Assembly (NCBI GenBank): GCA_030838045.1
Contig: JAUTXN010000043.1
Location: 1-44,933 of the forward strand
Length of the DNA stretch: 44,933 nucleotides
Direction: 5' to 3'
Origin: Acidimicrobiaceae bacterium
Lineage (GTDB): Bacteria > Actinomycetota > Acidimicrobiia > Acidimicrobiales > Palsa-688
Shown here: piece by piece, positions 1-8,139 of the stretch
Layout of the letters: the number at the start of each line of letters is the position of its first letter
Position numbering within the stretch: position 1 is the stretch's first letter
The notes under the pieces: generated by a model
Database searches by the model: none
What the model saw: the letters and a program-made list of their open reading frames with translations, nothing else
What the model was told of the DNA's origin: nothing
Program-made: the position numbers and the translations under genes

Positions 1-545
1 CACGAGTCCAGGGCCGGAGTGATCGCCGCCAGCATCTTGGCCGCTGGTACACCGAGGCACACCACCAGACGCGGGGAGAACAACTCGATCTGGGTGCGCA
101 ACAGGGGCTGACAGCGCCGAGTGAACGAAGGCGTCGTCGGGAACGGCTCCGTGTCGGCCGCCCGGTCGGGCAATCCAACGAAGGCGTTGGTCAAGAACAC
201 CTCCTGCGGTGACACCGATGCCAGGAGTTGACGCAGCGCCCGCCACGTCGTCGGGAAGCCGCCGAGATCTCGAGCCAGGATCCGGTTGTAGGAGCGCACC
301 GTCGCCTGATAGTTGCCGACCACGACCAAGCCGTGCTCGGGTGGCGGCGGAAGAGTCTCGGCGACACCGGCACTGCCCGGAGACACGTCCTGCCAGGAAG
401 GTTCCGATAGGAGCCCCGTGGCGCCCGGGAAGAACTGCGGGTCTGCGCACCACTCCGAGACGGGAAACACCCCATCGGGCAGGCCGTCCCCGAAGTCCCG
501 GCCGAGCAGGCCCCGTAGGACCGCTACAGGATGGTCTCCTGGCAT
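1..545 (-). CDS. Uracil-DNA glycosylase superfamily protein (partial, runs off left edge)
   Basis: An open frame on the minus strand begins with ATG at 545 and runs without a stop off the left edge, giving about 181 residues. The ORF track missed it because the stop lies outside the window. The reading includes LVVVGNYQATV, EVFLTNAFVGLPD and LFSPRLVVCLGVPAAKML. These fit the uracil-DNA glycosylase fold, in which a hydrophobic strand ending in LG precedes a Pro/Ala-rich helix. The family removes uracil or acts as a related DNA-repair or uncharacterised hydrolase. No Shine-Dalgarno precedes the ATG, but a TAACCT hexamer lies 7 nt upstream, suggesting a leaderless mRNA. The exact UDG family cannot be assigned without the C-terminus. 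Confidence 0.7.
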   Translation of the reverse strand, partial: MPGDHPVAVLRGLLGRDFGDGLPDGVFPVSEWCADPQFFPGATGLLSEPSWQDVSPGSAGVAETLPPPPEHGLVVVGNYQATVRSYNRILARDLGGFPTTWRALRQLLASVSPQEVFLTNAFVGLPDRAADTEPFPTTPSFTRRCQPLLRTQIELFSPRLVVCLGVPAAKMLAAITPALDS

Positions 546-552
546 GGGCCCG

Positions 553-558
553 AGGTTA
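553..558 (-). promoter_or_regulatory. Candidate -10 hexamer for the UDG-like gene (leaderless)
   Basis: On the minus strand the hexamer TAACCT is followed after 7 nt by the ATG at 545. The hexamer lies inside an 11-bp block, ccgaggttagg, that recurs inverted at 634-644. No -35 was recognised. The call is inferred from the same arrangement at many other starts in this window. Confidence 0.45.
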
Positions 559-588
559 GGCCTGACACCGTGCACGTCCGCAGACCCC

Positions 589-636
589 AGGTGTGCTGAA
601 TTTCCGGTGTGTACACACCGGAAATTCAGCACACCT
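589..636. repeat. 48-bp perfect palindrome, copy 1
   Basis: The two 24-bp halves are exact reverse complements with no loop; the centre reads ccggtgtgtacacaccgg. A second copy with 4 substitutions lies at 33113-33160 inside a coding gene. Here it lies between the partial UDG gene and a decayed toxin-antitoxin locus. It is too symmetrical and too widely spaced from any T-run to be a standard terminator. The best reading is a dispersed palindromic element; a protein-binding site is the alternative. Confidence 0.85.
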
Positions 637-665
637 AACCTCGGTTTCCGACGAGCAGGGCGGGC

Positions 666-779
666 GTGCGGCCGCTGGTGGATCCCACCGAGTTCAAGGC
701 CGACATCTGGGAGTCGGACGCCGAACTCGAGGAGTTCTTGGCCGACGTTCGACGGTCGCGCAACGCCAACCTCGCCTGA
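666..779 (+). pseudogene. Remnant of a VapB-type antitoxin (C-terminal fragment)
   Basis: A 37-residue frame opens with GTG and ends at TGA 777-779. It reads through PLVDPTEFKADIWESDAE to a tail with FLADVRRSRNANLA. An acidic segment followed by a basic Leu/Arg helix immediately before a PIN-domain frame is the usual organisation of antitoxins in this class. The N-terminal DNA-binding part is missing. The 48-bp palindrome lies just upstream, so insertion of that element may have removed the start. Called a remnant because it is too short to be a whole antitoxin. Confidence 0.5.
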
Positions 780-780
780 C

Positions 781-1076
781 GTCGCTCGCCATGGGGTTCG
801 TCGCCTCGACATTGACGCGGCGTCGCAACTTCAGAAGGAACGACTGCCAATCGACCTAATCGCTCGGCATCTGACGGGCAACCGATTGGCCATGACGTTC
901 GTCACCGAGGACGAGCTGGAAAGTGGGCCGAGCGGCGGTCCTGGGGACCACGACGACGCGACGAGCTCTATACGTGGATCCGCAGGCTCGACGTGCTGCC
1001 ATACGACCAAGAAGTCGCGCGCCGTTGGGGCGGCCTTGCAGCGCGCCCGGAACTCCGGGGTCGACCACGGCCGGTA
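781..1076 (+). pseudogene. Frameshifted PIN-domain (VapC-like) toxin remnant
   Basis: In one frame the DNA encodes RLDIDAASQLQKERLP and MTFVTEDEL, the first two acidic segments of a PIN-domain ribonuclease. Near base 916 the reading must move to another frame, consistent with a 1-base deletion. It then continues as KWAERRSWGPRRRDELYTW, DVLPYDQEVARRWGGLAA and ELRGRPRPV. The C-terminal segment with the last acidic residue is not recognisable; the sequence degenerates before the tRNA at 1169. It follows the antitoxin remnant by 1-2 nt, as in intact vapBC operons. Loss of frame and of the C-terminus makes it non-functional. Confidence 0.7.
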
Positions 1077-1168
1077 CACAAGAATGTTGGATACGCCGGC
1101 AGAGCAGCCCGTCGCCAGCACCCCGATCCAACAACAATCCCTGCGCTGCAAGGCTTTCTCGGTCTCGG

Positions 1169-1241
1169 TGGGCCCGGCAGGGATCGAACCTGCGACCAAA
1201 GGATTATGAGTCCCCCGCTCTGACCACTGAGCTACGGGCCC
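1169..1241 (-). tRNA. tRNA with CAU anticodon (Met elongator or Ile2)
   Basis: The minus strand folds as a complete 73-nt cloverleaf. The acceptor is GGGCCCG/CGGGCCC, the D-stem GCTC/GAGC and the anticodon loop CTCATAA (anticodon CAU). The T-arm GCAGG-TTCGATC-CCTGC is standard and the discriminator base is A. CCA is not encoded. The anticodon arm has two terminal G-U pairs. A CAU anticodon is shared by elongator Met and by lysidine-modified Ile2; the arm resembles known Ile2 tRNAs, but identity cannot be settled by eye. An initiator tRNA is unlikely, since it lacks the three G-C pairs at the base of the anticodon stem. Confidence 0.93.
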
Positions 1242-1332
1242 TGCGCCTGCTCAGGCCCGGCTCCGAGCCCGCCAACAACGTCATGTCCATCGTCCACCCG
1301 GCCAGGCCCGGCTGTCCCCGGACCGACGCACG

Positions 1333-1405
1333 CTCCGGGGCTGGGACTCGAACCCAGAACCTTTGGCTTAACAGGCCACCGCTCTGCCGATTGAGCTACC
1401 CCGGA
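1333..1405 (-). tRNA. tRNA-Asn (GUU)
   Basis: The minus strand gives a 73-nt cloverleaf starting TCCGGGGTAGCTCAAT, with acceptor TCCGGGG/CCCCGGA and discriminator G. The anticodon stem TGGC/GCCA closes a loop CTGTTAA (anticodon GUU), and the T-loop is TTCGAGT. CCA is not encoded. It lies 91 bp upstream of the CAU tRNA on the same strand and is probably cotranscribed with it. Confidence 0.96.
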
Positions 1406-1528
1406 AGGACCAAGGCACGATAGCAGCGCCCCACCCGGAATCGTCCCGATCAACCACCGGACCTCCCATTGGCGAAACCGAACCGGTGTTCGGTGGTGCT
1501 CCGGCCGAGTTTCGGCTACAACAGTCGT

Positions 1529-1828
1529 ATGAGACTGCGACTCGGGCTCGTTGCGGGCTTCGCTGCTGGCGCGTACGTCGCGACCGTCGCCCAGCAACGC
1601 TCCAGGCAACTGAACCAACAGCTGAACCAGAAGATCAACCGAACGGCACGACGCACCGCCATCGACACCGCGACAGAGAAGGCCAAGGCGGTGGTTGACC
1701 TCGGCGTCGAGCGGGCCAAGGACGTCGTGGCCAGCAAGCTCGGCGACAAAGGGCTGATCCGGCCCATCATCGAGGCCCCGAGTCGCCTGGCGGCCAACCA
1801 GCGCAACGGCGGCGGCCCGGCGACCTAG
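1529..1828 (+). CDS. Small YtxH-like membrane-anchored protein
   Basis: This is a 99-residue protein if started at ATG 1529. The ORF track extends it 20 residues upstream, but the residues before MRLRLGLVAGF look non-coding. One N-terminal membrane helix (roughly residues 4-22) is followed by a charged, Ala/Lys/Arg-rich amphipathic helix with coiled-coil character (NRTARRTAIDTATEKAKAVV). This resembles short YtxH-type envelope proteins. Function is unknown. It is convergent with sigA. No strong Shine-Dalgarno is visible. Confidence 0.6.
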   Translation: MRLRLGLVAGFAAGAYVATVAQQRSRQLNQQLNQKINRTARRTAIDTATEKAKAVVDLGVERAKDVVASKLGDKGLIRPIIEAPSRLAANQRNGGGPAT

Positions 1829-1905
1829 CCGACGGGGAGCCCGATTGCCCGAGGCGCACTGAGACCAGACGACGGCTCAGCCGGTCTCGGCCGCGACGGC
1901 GCCCC

Positions 1906-3501
1906 TCACTCCTCGTCGAGGTAGTCGCGGAGGCGGCTGCTGCGCATGGGGTGGCGCAGTTTGGCCAGGGTCTTCGACTCGATCTGACGGATCCGTTCCC
2001 GGGTCACGCCGAACTCCTTGCCGACCTCCTCCAGGGTGCGCATCTGGCCGTCGTCCAGCCCGAAACGCAGCCGCACGACCTTCTGCTCCCGCTCGGTCAG
2101 CTCCGACAGGGCCAGGTTGACCGCCTCGTTGAGCATGGCCCTGGTCGCGGCGTCCGACGGCGCGATGGCCCCCTCGTCCTCGATCAGGTCCGACAGGCTG
2201 AAGTCGTCGTCGCCCATCGGTTGCTCCAGCGACACCGTCTCCTGGCTGATCCGCAGGATCTCCCGCACCCGGGCCGGGGTCAGCTCGGTCTTGTCCGCCA
2301 ACTCCTCGACGGTTGGTTCCCGGCCCTGATCCTGGAGCAGCTGCCGCTGCACCCGTACCACCTTGTTGATCGTCTCGACCATGTGCACCGGGATGCGGAT
2401 CGTCCGCGCCTGATCGGCGATCGCCCGGGTGATCGCCTGGCGGATCCACCACGTGGCATAGGTCGAGAACTTGAAACCCTTCGTGTAGTCGAACTTGTCG
2501 ACCGCCCGCATCAGGCCGAGGTTGCCTTCCTGAATCAGGTCGAGGAAGGCCATGCCCCGGTTGCGGTACCGCTTTGCGATCGAGACGACGAGTCGCAGGT
2601 TGGCCTCGACCAGGATGCGCTTGGCGTCGATACCGTCGTGTCGCAGCCGCTCGTCGAGGACCACGGCCTCGGCCTCGGCCGCCTCCGCGCTCTCCGCCCG
2701 TTCGACCTGGCGCTCGATGGCGTGGAGCCCTTCCTCCACGCACTTGGCGAGCATGACCTCCTCTTGGGCCGTGAGGAGCGGGACCTTGCCGATTTCCTTC
2801 AGGTACATGCGGACCGGGTCGCTACTGGGACCCATCCGCCCGTCCAGGTCGATCCGCACATCGCCCACCAGGTGCCGGGCCCGCAGACGCGACGGAGCCA
2901 GGTGAGGAACCGGGCTGGGTTCACCGAGATCGACGGGAACCAAGGCGACTATGTCGAGCTCGGGCATGACACCGATCGCCGGGGCGACCATCGTCGCCGA
3001 GGACTCGACCGACTCGACCGACTCGACCGTCACCGAGGGCTCGACCGACTCGAGCGACTCAACCGGGTCGCCCGCCAGGCGCAATCCCGACCCGCCGCCC
3101 ACGACACCGGTTGCGACCGGTTCGACGGCCAGACTCAAGCCGCCCACTACGACGAGCGGACCGGAGCCGTGGAGGCCACCGGGACCATCCGGTGGCCCTG
3201 CGCCCTCCGGGCCGAGCACGCCGTCGGGCTCCGCCGGGAGCACCCCGAAGCCGAGGTCGCCGTCGGCCAAGGGGTCGCCGTCGGCCAACGGGTCGCCGTC
3301 GTCGCGCCACTCGATCCCCTCAGCCCGGATGCGATCGATGACGAGGTCGATCAGCGCCGGCGTGAGCTCCAGCGATTCGAGAACCACCATGACGTCGTCG
3401 GGGGTCAGGTACCCCCGCTCGCGCCCGAGCAGCAGCAACGCTGCGAAGTCGACGGTCAGCCGGCCGTCGGGTCGAAATGGTGTCGCGAAGGCCTCACTCA
3501 T
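1906..3501 (-). CDS. rpoD: Primary RNA polymerase sigma factor (RpoD/SigA)
   Basis: This is a group 1 sigma-70 factor of 531 residues, which directs core RNA polymerase to housekeeping promoters. The N-terminus (about 1-70) looks like region 1.1. A low-complexity Asp/Gly/Ser/Val linker of about 150 residues follows, built partly from tandem DNA repeats. The conserved core starts near [17 protein letters not shown] (region 1.2). Region 2 has the -10 recognition motif [17 protein letters not shown], then region 3, and region 4 ends with the [18 protein letters not shown]. The ATG lies inside dnaG (8-nt overlap), so translation is coupled to primase. rpsU, the first gene of the classical macromolecular-synthesis operon, is absent. 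Confidence 0.97.
   Translation of the reverse strand: MSEAFATPFRPDGRLTVDFAALLLLGRERGYLTPDDVMVVLESLELTPALIDLVIDRIRAEGIEWRDDGDPLADGDPLADGDLGFGVLPAEPDGVLGPEGAGPPDGPGGLHGSGPLVVVGGLSLAVEPVATGVVGGGSGLRLAGDPVESLESVEPSVTVESVESVESSATMVAPAIGVMPELDIVALVPVDLGEPSPVPHLAPSRLRARHLVGDVRIDLDGRMGPSSDPVRMYLKEIGKVPLLTAQEEVMLAKCVEEGLHAIERQVERAESAEAAEAEAVVLDERLRHDGIDAKRILVEANLRLVVSIAKRYRNRGMAFLDLIQEGNLGLMRAVDKFDYTKGFKFSTYATWWIRQAITRAIADQARTIRIPVHMVETINKVVRVQRQLLQDQGREPTVEELADKTELTPARVREILRISQETVSLEQPMGDDDFSLSDLIEDEGAIAPSDAATRAMLNEAVNLALSELTEREQKVVRLRFGLDDGQMRTLEEVGKEFGVTRERIRQIESKTLAKLRHPMRSSRLRDYLDEE
3002..3066. repeat. 9-bp tandem repeats in the sigA linker
   Basis: The unit gactcgacc is repeated perfectly three times and then imperfectly across the region encoding the VES/VEP-rich linker of the sigma factor. 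The repeats keep frame (9 bp, three residues). They explain part of the unusual length of the N-terminal linker. Confidence 0.8.
3259..3300. repeat. 18-bp tandem repeat in sigA encoding DPLADG
   Basis: The unit gccgtcggccaaggggtc and its near copy encode consecutive DGDPLA units ([17 protein letters not shown]) near residue 75 of the sigma factor. The repeat is in frame and acidic, and lies upstream of region 1.2. Confidence 0.75.
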
Positions 3502-5356
3502 CGGCGACCTCGAAACGAGACACGAGCCAGGCTACCAACGGTGACTCGCCATCCTGACCCGATTGGCCATTTCTGACATCTTCCAACGCATGTTTCAACC
3601 ATCCGATAACGGCCCCGTAATCCTGAGGGCGCGATGATCGCCTCGCCTCGCGGTCCAACTCGGCGAGCGCCCGCTTTCCAGCCCGGTCGATGAGCTCGAT
3701 CATCACGGCATCGACATCCTCGTTGGCGTCCTCGACGGCAAATCGTTGGAGGAGGTCGGCCACATCAGGGTCAGCTCCGGCGATGGCTTCGTACAGGTTC
3801 GATGCACCCGTCCGCGCCCGATAGGCACGAACGCTCAGGTCGCCTTCGAACAGCACCTCACCCAACCTGCCCGCGATCGCCTCGGGCCGATGAACGAGCA
3901 GCCGAAGCGCCTCACGTTCGGCCCTTGACTCCACATCGTGTGCGGATCCATCGGCTCTTCCAGCCACCGCACCTCGAGCGGCGTTTCCTCCGGCCCCACC
4001 ACCCGAGCTCGGGCCCCTGCCCCCGCGCCCCGTTGCGCCCGCGGCGCCCGACCCCGCTCCCCCGGCGCCATTTCCCCAACTCTTCCATGCCCCCGAGCGC
4101 AGTTGCCGGGGGTCGACCCGGCAACGATCGGCCACCACCATCAGGTATTGGTCCCGCACGATCTCGCTCGGGTGCTCGGCCACGACCTCCATGGCCCGCG
4201 CGGCCGTGCGGGCCCGGCCCTCGATCGATCGCAGGTCGGCGCGCTCCAGCACCCGGTCCAACCGGAACGCCAGGAACGGCCGGGCGCCGGTCACCGCGGC
4301 CCGCAGCGCCTCGGGGTCACGCCTCGACAGGTCGGCGGGATCGAGGCCCTTGGGCAGCGCCGCCACCGCCACGTCGACCTCGAACTTGCGCTCCCAGTCG
4401 TAGAAGCGCTCGGCCGCCGCCAGGCCGGCGTTGTCGGCGTCGTAGGCCAGCACGACCCGGTGGGCGAAGTTGGTGAGCAGCCGGACGTGGCCCTCGGCGA
4501 GCGCCGTCCCGCAGGTCGCCACCGCCTGCGGCACCCCGGCCCGGTGGAAGCCGATGACGTCGGTGTACCCCTCGCACACCACCACCTCGCCCGCGTCGAC
4601 CACCGCCTTCTTGGCCCAGTTGAGCCCGTACAGCACTCGGCTCTTCTTGTAGACCGCCGTCTCCTCGGTGTTCTTGTACTTGTTGGGCAGCTCGGAGCCG
4701 GGGAGGATCCGGCCCCCCAGACCGACGGGCTTCGCGGCCGCGTCGAAGATGGGAAAAAGGAGCCGGGCGCGAAAGGAGTCGTTCAGACGTCCGGCCCGGT
4801 TGACCGTCGCCAGGCCCGCGTCGCGGAGGACCTGGGAACCGACGTCGAGCGCCTTGACCAGGTGGTCGAAGCCGTCGGGCGCCCAACCGAGGCGGTAGTA
4901 CCGCACGACGTCGGCGTCGTAGCCCCGCTCCGCCCGCAGGTAGCGCCGGGCAGCCGCGGCGTCGGGCGCCTTCAGGAGCCGCTGGTGGTACCACTCGATG
5001 GCCCGCTCCAGCGCCTCGTAGATCTGGGCCTTCTGCTGGTGTTCCCGACCCGCCCGGCCTTCGCTGTAGTGCAGGCCGATGCCGGCGCGCGCCGCCAGGC
5101 TCTCCACCGCCTCGACGAAGTCCAACTGGTCGATCTCGCGGACGAAGGTGATCACGTCGCCCTTGGCCCCGCAGCCGAAGCAGTAGTAGAAGCCCTGCTC
5201 GGCGTTCAACGAGAACGACGCCGTCTTCTCGGGATGGAAGGGGCACAGGCCGGTCCAACGGGTGCCCACCTTGCGCAGCGCCATCTTCTCGCTGGCGACG
5301 GCCACGAAGTCGGTCTCTTCTCGGACCCGGGCCACATCCTCGTCCACGATGCCCAC
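3494..5356 (-). CDS. dnaG: DNA primase DnaG
   Basis: This is a 620-residue primase that makes RNA primers at the replication fork. The N-terminal zinc-binding domain has [11 protein letters not shown] followed by [11 protein letters not shown] (CHC2 type). The central catalytic core and the TOPRIM motif [17 protein letters not shown] with LAYDADNAG are intact. The C-terminal region after a Gly/Ala/Arg-rich linker (about 430-480) would bind the DnaB helicase. The start is GTG at 5356. No Shine-Dalgarno is present, but TACCGT lies 8 nt upstream, so the mRNA is probably leaderless. It overlaps rpoD by 8 nt. Confidence 0.97.
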   Translation of the reverse strand: MGIVDEDVARVREETDFVAVASEKMALRKVGTRWTGLCPFHPEKTASFSLNAEQGFYYCFGCGAKGDVITFVREIDQLDFVEAVESLAARAGIGLHYSEGRAGREHQQKAQIYEALERAIEWYHQRLLKAPDAAAARRYLRAERGYDADVVRYYRLGWAPDGFDHLVKALDVGSQVLRDAGLATVNRAGRLNDSFRARLLFPIFDAAAKPVGLGGRILPGSELPNKYKNTEETAVYKKSRVLYGLNWAKKAVVDAGEVVVCEGYTDVIGFHRAGVPQAVATCGTALAEGHVRLLTNFAHRVVLAYDADNAGLAAAERFYDWERKFEVDVAVAALPKGLDPADLSRRDPEALRAAVTGARPFLAFRLDRVLERADLRSIEGRARTAARAMEVVAEHPSEIVRDQYLMVVADRCRVDPRQLRSGAWKSWGNGAGGAGSGAAGATGRGGRGPSSGGGAGGNAARGAVAGRADGSAHDVESRAEREALRLLVHRPEAIAGRLGEVLFEGDLSVRAYRARTGASNLYEAIAGADPDVADLLQRFAVEDANEDVDAVMIELIDRAGKRALAELDREARRSSRPQDYGAVIGWLKHALEDVRNGQSGQDGESPLVAWLVSRFEVADE

Positions 5357-5364
5357 TGGGCCTG

Positions 5365-5370
5365 ACGGTA
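5365..5370 (-). promoter_or_regulatory. Candidate -10 (GGTACCGT) for dnaG-rpoD, leaderless
   Basis: Minus-strand TACCGT preceded by GG lies 8 nt before the dnaG GTG. With a normal -10 to +1 distance, transcription would begin at or next to the start codon. No convincing -35 is visible. Confidence 0.55.
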
Positions 5371-5402
5371 CCGCCTGCCAACGACCAATCCTCCCCTTTG
5401 GC

Positions 5403-5408
5403 TAGCCT
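5403..5408 (+). promoter_or_regulatory. Candidate -10 (GCTAGCCT) for the ASH-domain gene
   Basis: TAGCCT preceded by GC lies 37 nt upstream of the GTG at 5446. Unlike the leaderless genes, this one has a clear GAGGAG ribosome-binding site at 5435-5440, so a short 5' UTR is expected. Confidence 0.4.
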
Positions 5409-5445
5409 TCCATCCGGTCGGAGGGGGATCGTCCGAGGAGTCTCT

Positions 5446-5928
5446 GTGAGCGCCCCCAACAAGTCCTTTTTTTCCGGCCTGCACCTGGCCATCACCGGCT
5501 TCGCCGCCTTCGTCACGGCCGTGGTGGCGATTGTCGGCCTGGCGATCAATCAGGGTTGGATCGGTGGCAACTCCAAGTCGGCCAGCACCGGCGGCACGGG
5601 CTCGAGCGCGTCCACCGCCGCGGTGCCGCAGTATTCGGTCGATCCCACGGACATCGTCTTCCAGCCGGTGGGACCCACGACCGCGTCGGTCAAGGTCACC
5701 AACACCGGCGTGGTGCCCATCACCGTCGAGAGCCCGATGGTGAGCGATACCTCACATTTCAGCGCACGCGACCAGACCTGCAGCGGATCGGTGGACCCCG
5801 GTCGGAGCTGCCAGATCCAGGTGACGTTCAAGCATGCGCCGGGCAGTTTTGACGCAACGCTGGTCATTCGGGTCACCGGCGCCCCGAAGGCCACCGAGGT
5901 CTCCATCAAGGCCACCGCGATCCTCTAG
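5446..5928 (+). CDS. Membrane-anchored ASH/choice-of-anchor-type domain protein
   Basis: The ORF track starts at 5398, but GTG 5446 follows a GAGGAG site at 5 nt spacing and gives a cleaner 160-residue protein. An N-terminal membrane helix (FAAFVTAVVAIVGLAI) leads to a Gly/Ser linker. One Ig-like domain follows, with DPTDIVFQPVG, SVKVTNTGVVPITV and CQIQVTFKHAPGSF, typical of the ASPM/SPD-2/Hydin (ASH) fold. Two Cys could form a disulfide outside the membrane. The same domain type appears in the truncated gene at the right edge. Specific function is unknown; a cell-surface structural or adhesion role is inferred. Confidence 0.65.
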   Translation: MSAPNKSFFSGLHLAITGFAAFVTAVVAIVGLAINQGWIGGNSKSASTGGTGSSASTAAVPQYSVDPTDIVFQPVGPTTASVKVTNTGVVPITVESPMVSDTSHFSARDQTCSGSVDPGRSCQIQVTFKHAPGSFDATLVIRVTGAPKATEVSIKATAIL

Positions 5929-5971
5929 ACCGCCGGGTCTCGGCCGGCGGGGTCGGGGGACGGCCGGCGGA

Positions 5972-7255
5972 CTACGTCGTGGGGGCTGGCCGGCGCAGGA
6001 CCTCGCGCCAGGTCGTCTTCTTACCCGTGCGCAGGATGGCGCGGCTGTAGACGGTGCCCGCCACCCGGGCCAGCCAGACGATGGCCACGAGCATCAGCGC
6101 GGTCGAGATGGCGACGTCGAGCAGCCCGGCGCCGCCGACCGCGACGCGCGCCGGCATGGCGATCGGCGCCGTAGGGGGAAAGAACGAGAGCACCGTCAGG
6201 AACATGTTGCCGTGGTTGGACGGCAGGACGGTGAACGCGAAGAGGTAGGCGACCAGCAACGGCACGGTGACCGGGAACGCGGCGTTCTGCGCCTCCGACT
6301 GGCGGCTGACCATCGATCCCGCAGCGCCGTAGAGCATGGCGTAGAAGGCGAAGCCGAGCAGGAACCACATGAAGGTCTGGCCCAGCAGGGACACATTGGT
6401 GCCCTTGAGATAGTTGGACCCCGTCGCCGCGGCACACACCAGCGCCGTGGTGACGATCAGCAGGCCCTGTATGAGAGCGACCGCGCCGATGCCCAGCACC
6501 TTTCCCGCCAGCAGCTGGCGCGGCCGCAGTGTGGCCAGCAGGACCTCCACGACCCGGCTCGTCTTCTCCTCGACCACGCCCATGAGGATCCAGGTGCCGT
6601 AGAGGCTGAGGAAGACATAGAGGAGAATGTTGCCGAGCAGCGCCGTCGCCCGCTGCGAGTCTCGGGTGGGGGTGGGTGCCACCAGTCCTTGCACCGGCAC
6701 CGGTGGCGACGCCAGGGCGCGCTGGGCTGCGGACACATCGATCGCGTTGGCCTGGAGCCCCCGGAGGAGGCCGAGGGACGATGCCAACGCCCGGGTCAGC
6801 TGCGCCCGGCTGGACGTGTCGGTATCGCTGAACGTCCGCTTCACGATGACTGCGTCACCTGTCACCGCCACATCGAGTTGGCCTTGTCGGATCTGGGCCT
6901 CGGCGCTCGCCCGATCGGGCACCGTGACCGTGCGGACCTTCACTCCGGTCAGGCCGGTCGTGCCCCGCACGGCGTCTTCCACGGGTCCCGGCAATTGGCC
7001 GACCAGGCCGACGGACAGGACGGTCTTGTTGTTGGAACTGAGTACGTGGGGCACGATGACCGCGGCCGCCACCGCCAGCAGCGAGATGATCGTGGTGATC
7101 TTGAAGGACTTGGCCCGGGTGCGCTCGCGAATCTCCCGGCCTGCGACCAGCAGGACGGGGCGCGAGGGGCGGGAGGGTCGGGTTGTGTCCTCTGCTGCGA
7201 TGGTCACGTCCGGGGCCACGTCCGGAGTCCCGTTCGGGGTCGCGTTCGGGGTCAT
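5972..7255 (-). CDS. ABC-2 type transporter permease (NatB-like)
   Basis: The membrane component of an exporter, 427 residues when started at ATG 7255; the track's longer start lies inside the ATPase gene. An N-terminal helix (IISLLAVAAAVIVPHVL) is followed by an extracellular loop of about 150 residues. Four to five helices cluster in the C-terminal half (NILLYVFLSLYGTWILMGVV, ALIQGLLIVTTALVC, TFMWFLLGFAFYAMLYG, STALMLVAIVWLARVAG). EEKTSRVVEVLLATLRP between helices is characteristic of the family. The ATG overlaps the upstream stop as ATGA, so the pair is coupled. The substrate is unknown; Na+ or drug efflux is typical of relatives. Confidence 0.88.
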   Translation of the reverse strand: MTPNATPNGTPDVAPDVTIAAEDTTRPSRPSRPVLLVAGREIRERTRAKSFKITTIISLLAVAAAVIVPHVLSSNNKTVLSVGLVGQLPGPVEDAVRGTTGLTGVKVRTVTVPDRASAEAQIRQGQLDVAVTGDAVIVKRTFSDTDTSSRAQLTRALASSLGLLRGLQANAIDVSAAQRALASPPVPVQGLVAPTPTRDSQRATALLGNILLYVFLSLYGTWILMGVVEEKTSRVVEVLLATLRPRQLLAGKVLGIGAVALIQGLLIVTTALVCAAATGSNYLKGTNVSLLGQTFMWFLLGFAFYAMLYGAAGSMVSRQSEAQNAAFPVTVPLLVAYLFAFTVLPSNHGNMFLTVLSFFPPTAPIAMPARVAVGGAGLLDVAISTALMLVAIVWLARVAGTVYSRAILRTGKKTTWREVLRRPAPTT

Positions 7256-8139
7256 GCCGCCACCGCCTCGACGAATACCTCGGAGAGTTTCCGGCGGTCG
7301 AAGGCGAAATGGGTGACCGCACCCGCGGCCCGAGCCGCGTCCAGGACCGTCTGCGGGTCGGTGCCGCCCTCCAGGGCAAGGCGCACCCGGCCCGCGTCGA
7401 CGCTCATCAGCCGTGCCCCCGGCAGGTTCTGGGCCCACGACCCGTCCGGATCGCCCTTGACCTCCACCAGCAGCATTTGGCTGGAGGTGGTCAGGTCGTC
7501 CACCCGGCCACTACGAACGACCCGGCCCCGATTCACGATCGCGACCGATTCGCACAGATGCTCGACCAGGTCGAGTTGGTGGCTGGAGAACAGCACGATG
7601 GCCCCTTCCGCGGCCCGCTGGCGGAGCACACCGGCCATGGCGTCCATACCAATGGGATCGAGGCCGCTGAACGGCTCGTCCAGTATCAGGACCTCGGGGT
7701 CATGGAGGAGGGCTGCCGCCAGCTGCACCCGCTGCTGGTTGCCAAGCGACAGGCTGTCGACCTGGCTGTCGGCCCGGTCGCCCAGGTTGAGCACCTCGAG
7801 CCAGTGGCGGGCGCCGGCCGCCGCCGCCTGGGACGTCATGCCGTGAAGCCGCCCCAGGTACACCAGTTCGTCGAGGACCCGCATGGACGGGTACAGACCC
7901 CGTTCCTCGGGCATGTAGCCGAAACGGACCAGATCGTCCGGGTCAATCTTTCGACCCCGCCAGCGAACCTCGCCTCGCTCGGGTTGGGCTATGCCGAATA
8001 CGGCCCGCATGGCGGTCGTCTTGCCGGCCCCGTTGGGTCCGAGGAAGCCGAACACCTGCCCGGCCGGCACGGAGAATGTCAGGCCGTCGAGGGCGACAAC
8101 ATCGCCGTAGCGGCAATAAAGGTCGTCGAAATCAAGCAC
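7252..8139 (-). CDS. ABC transporter ATP-binding protein
   Basis: A 295-residue ATPase partner of the downstream permease. Walker A is GFLGPNGAGKTTAM, the signature DSLSLGNQQRVQLAAAL (LSLGNQ in place of LSGGQ), and Walker B VLILDEPFSGLDP, followed by the switch His in LFSSHQLDLVEHL. A C-terminal extension of about 80 residues is usual in ABC-2 exporters. The track's start adds 29 residues, but GTG 8139 is preceded by GGGAGGGAT at a suitable distance and gives a standard beginning, VLDFDDLYCRYGD. The gene is divergent from the GGT relative. Confidence 0.92.
   Translation of the reverse strand: MLDFDDLYCRYGDVVALDGLTFSVPAGQVFGFLGPNGAGKTTAMRAVFGIAQPERGEVRWRGRKIDPDDLVRFGYMPEERGLYPSMRVLDELVYLGRLHGMTSQAAAAGARHWLEVLNLGDRADSQVDSLSLGNQQRVQLAAALLHDPEVLILDEPFSGLDPIGMDAMAGVLRQRAAEGAIVLFSSHQLDLVEHLCESVAIVNRGRVVRSGRVDDLTTSSQMLLVEVKGDPDGSWAQNLPGARLMSVDAGRVRLALEGGTDPQTVLDAARAAGAVTHFAFDRRKLSEVFVEAVAA

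Larger units (their letters stand above)
550..644. repeat. Nested inverted repeat surrounding palindrome copy 1
   Basis: The 11-bp block ccgaggttagg at 550-560 is repeated as its exact reverse complement at 634-644, directly adjoining and overlapping the right end of the 48-bp palindrome. If the roughly 30 bp between 560 and the palindrome's left arm were removed, the whole would form one longer palindrome. This suggests an older, larger symmetrical element interrupted by a short insertion. Confidence 0.6.

Noticed and set aside
589-636. Interpretation of the 48-bp palindrome as a terminator
   Set aside because: It has no loop and no T-run, and a copy lies inside an intact coding frame.
1951-3576. 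Long plus-strand ORF (541 aa) opposite rpoD
   Set aside because: It is antisense to a certain sigma factor and its product is His/Asp/Arg-rich with no family pattern; a typical high-GC shadow.
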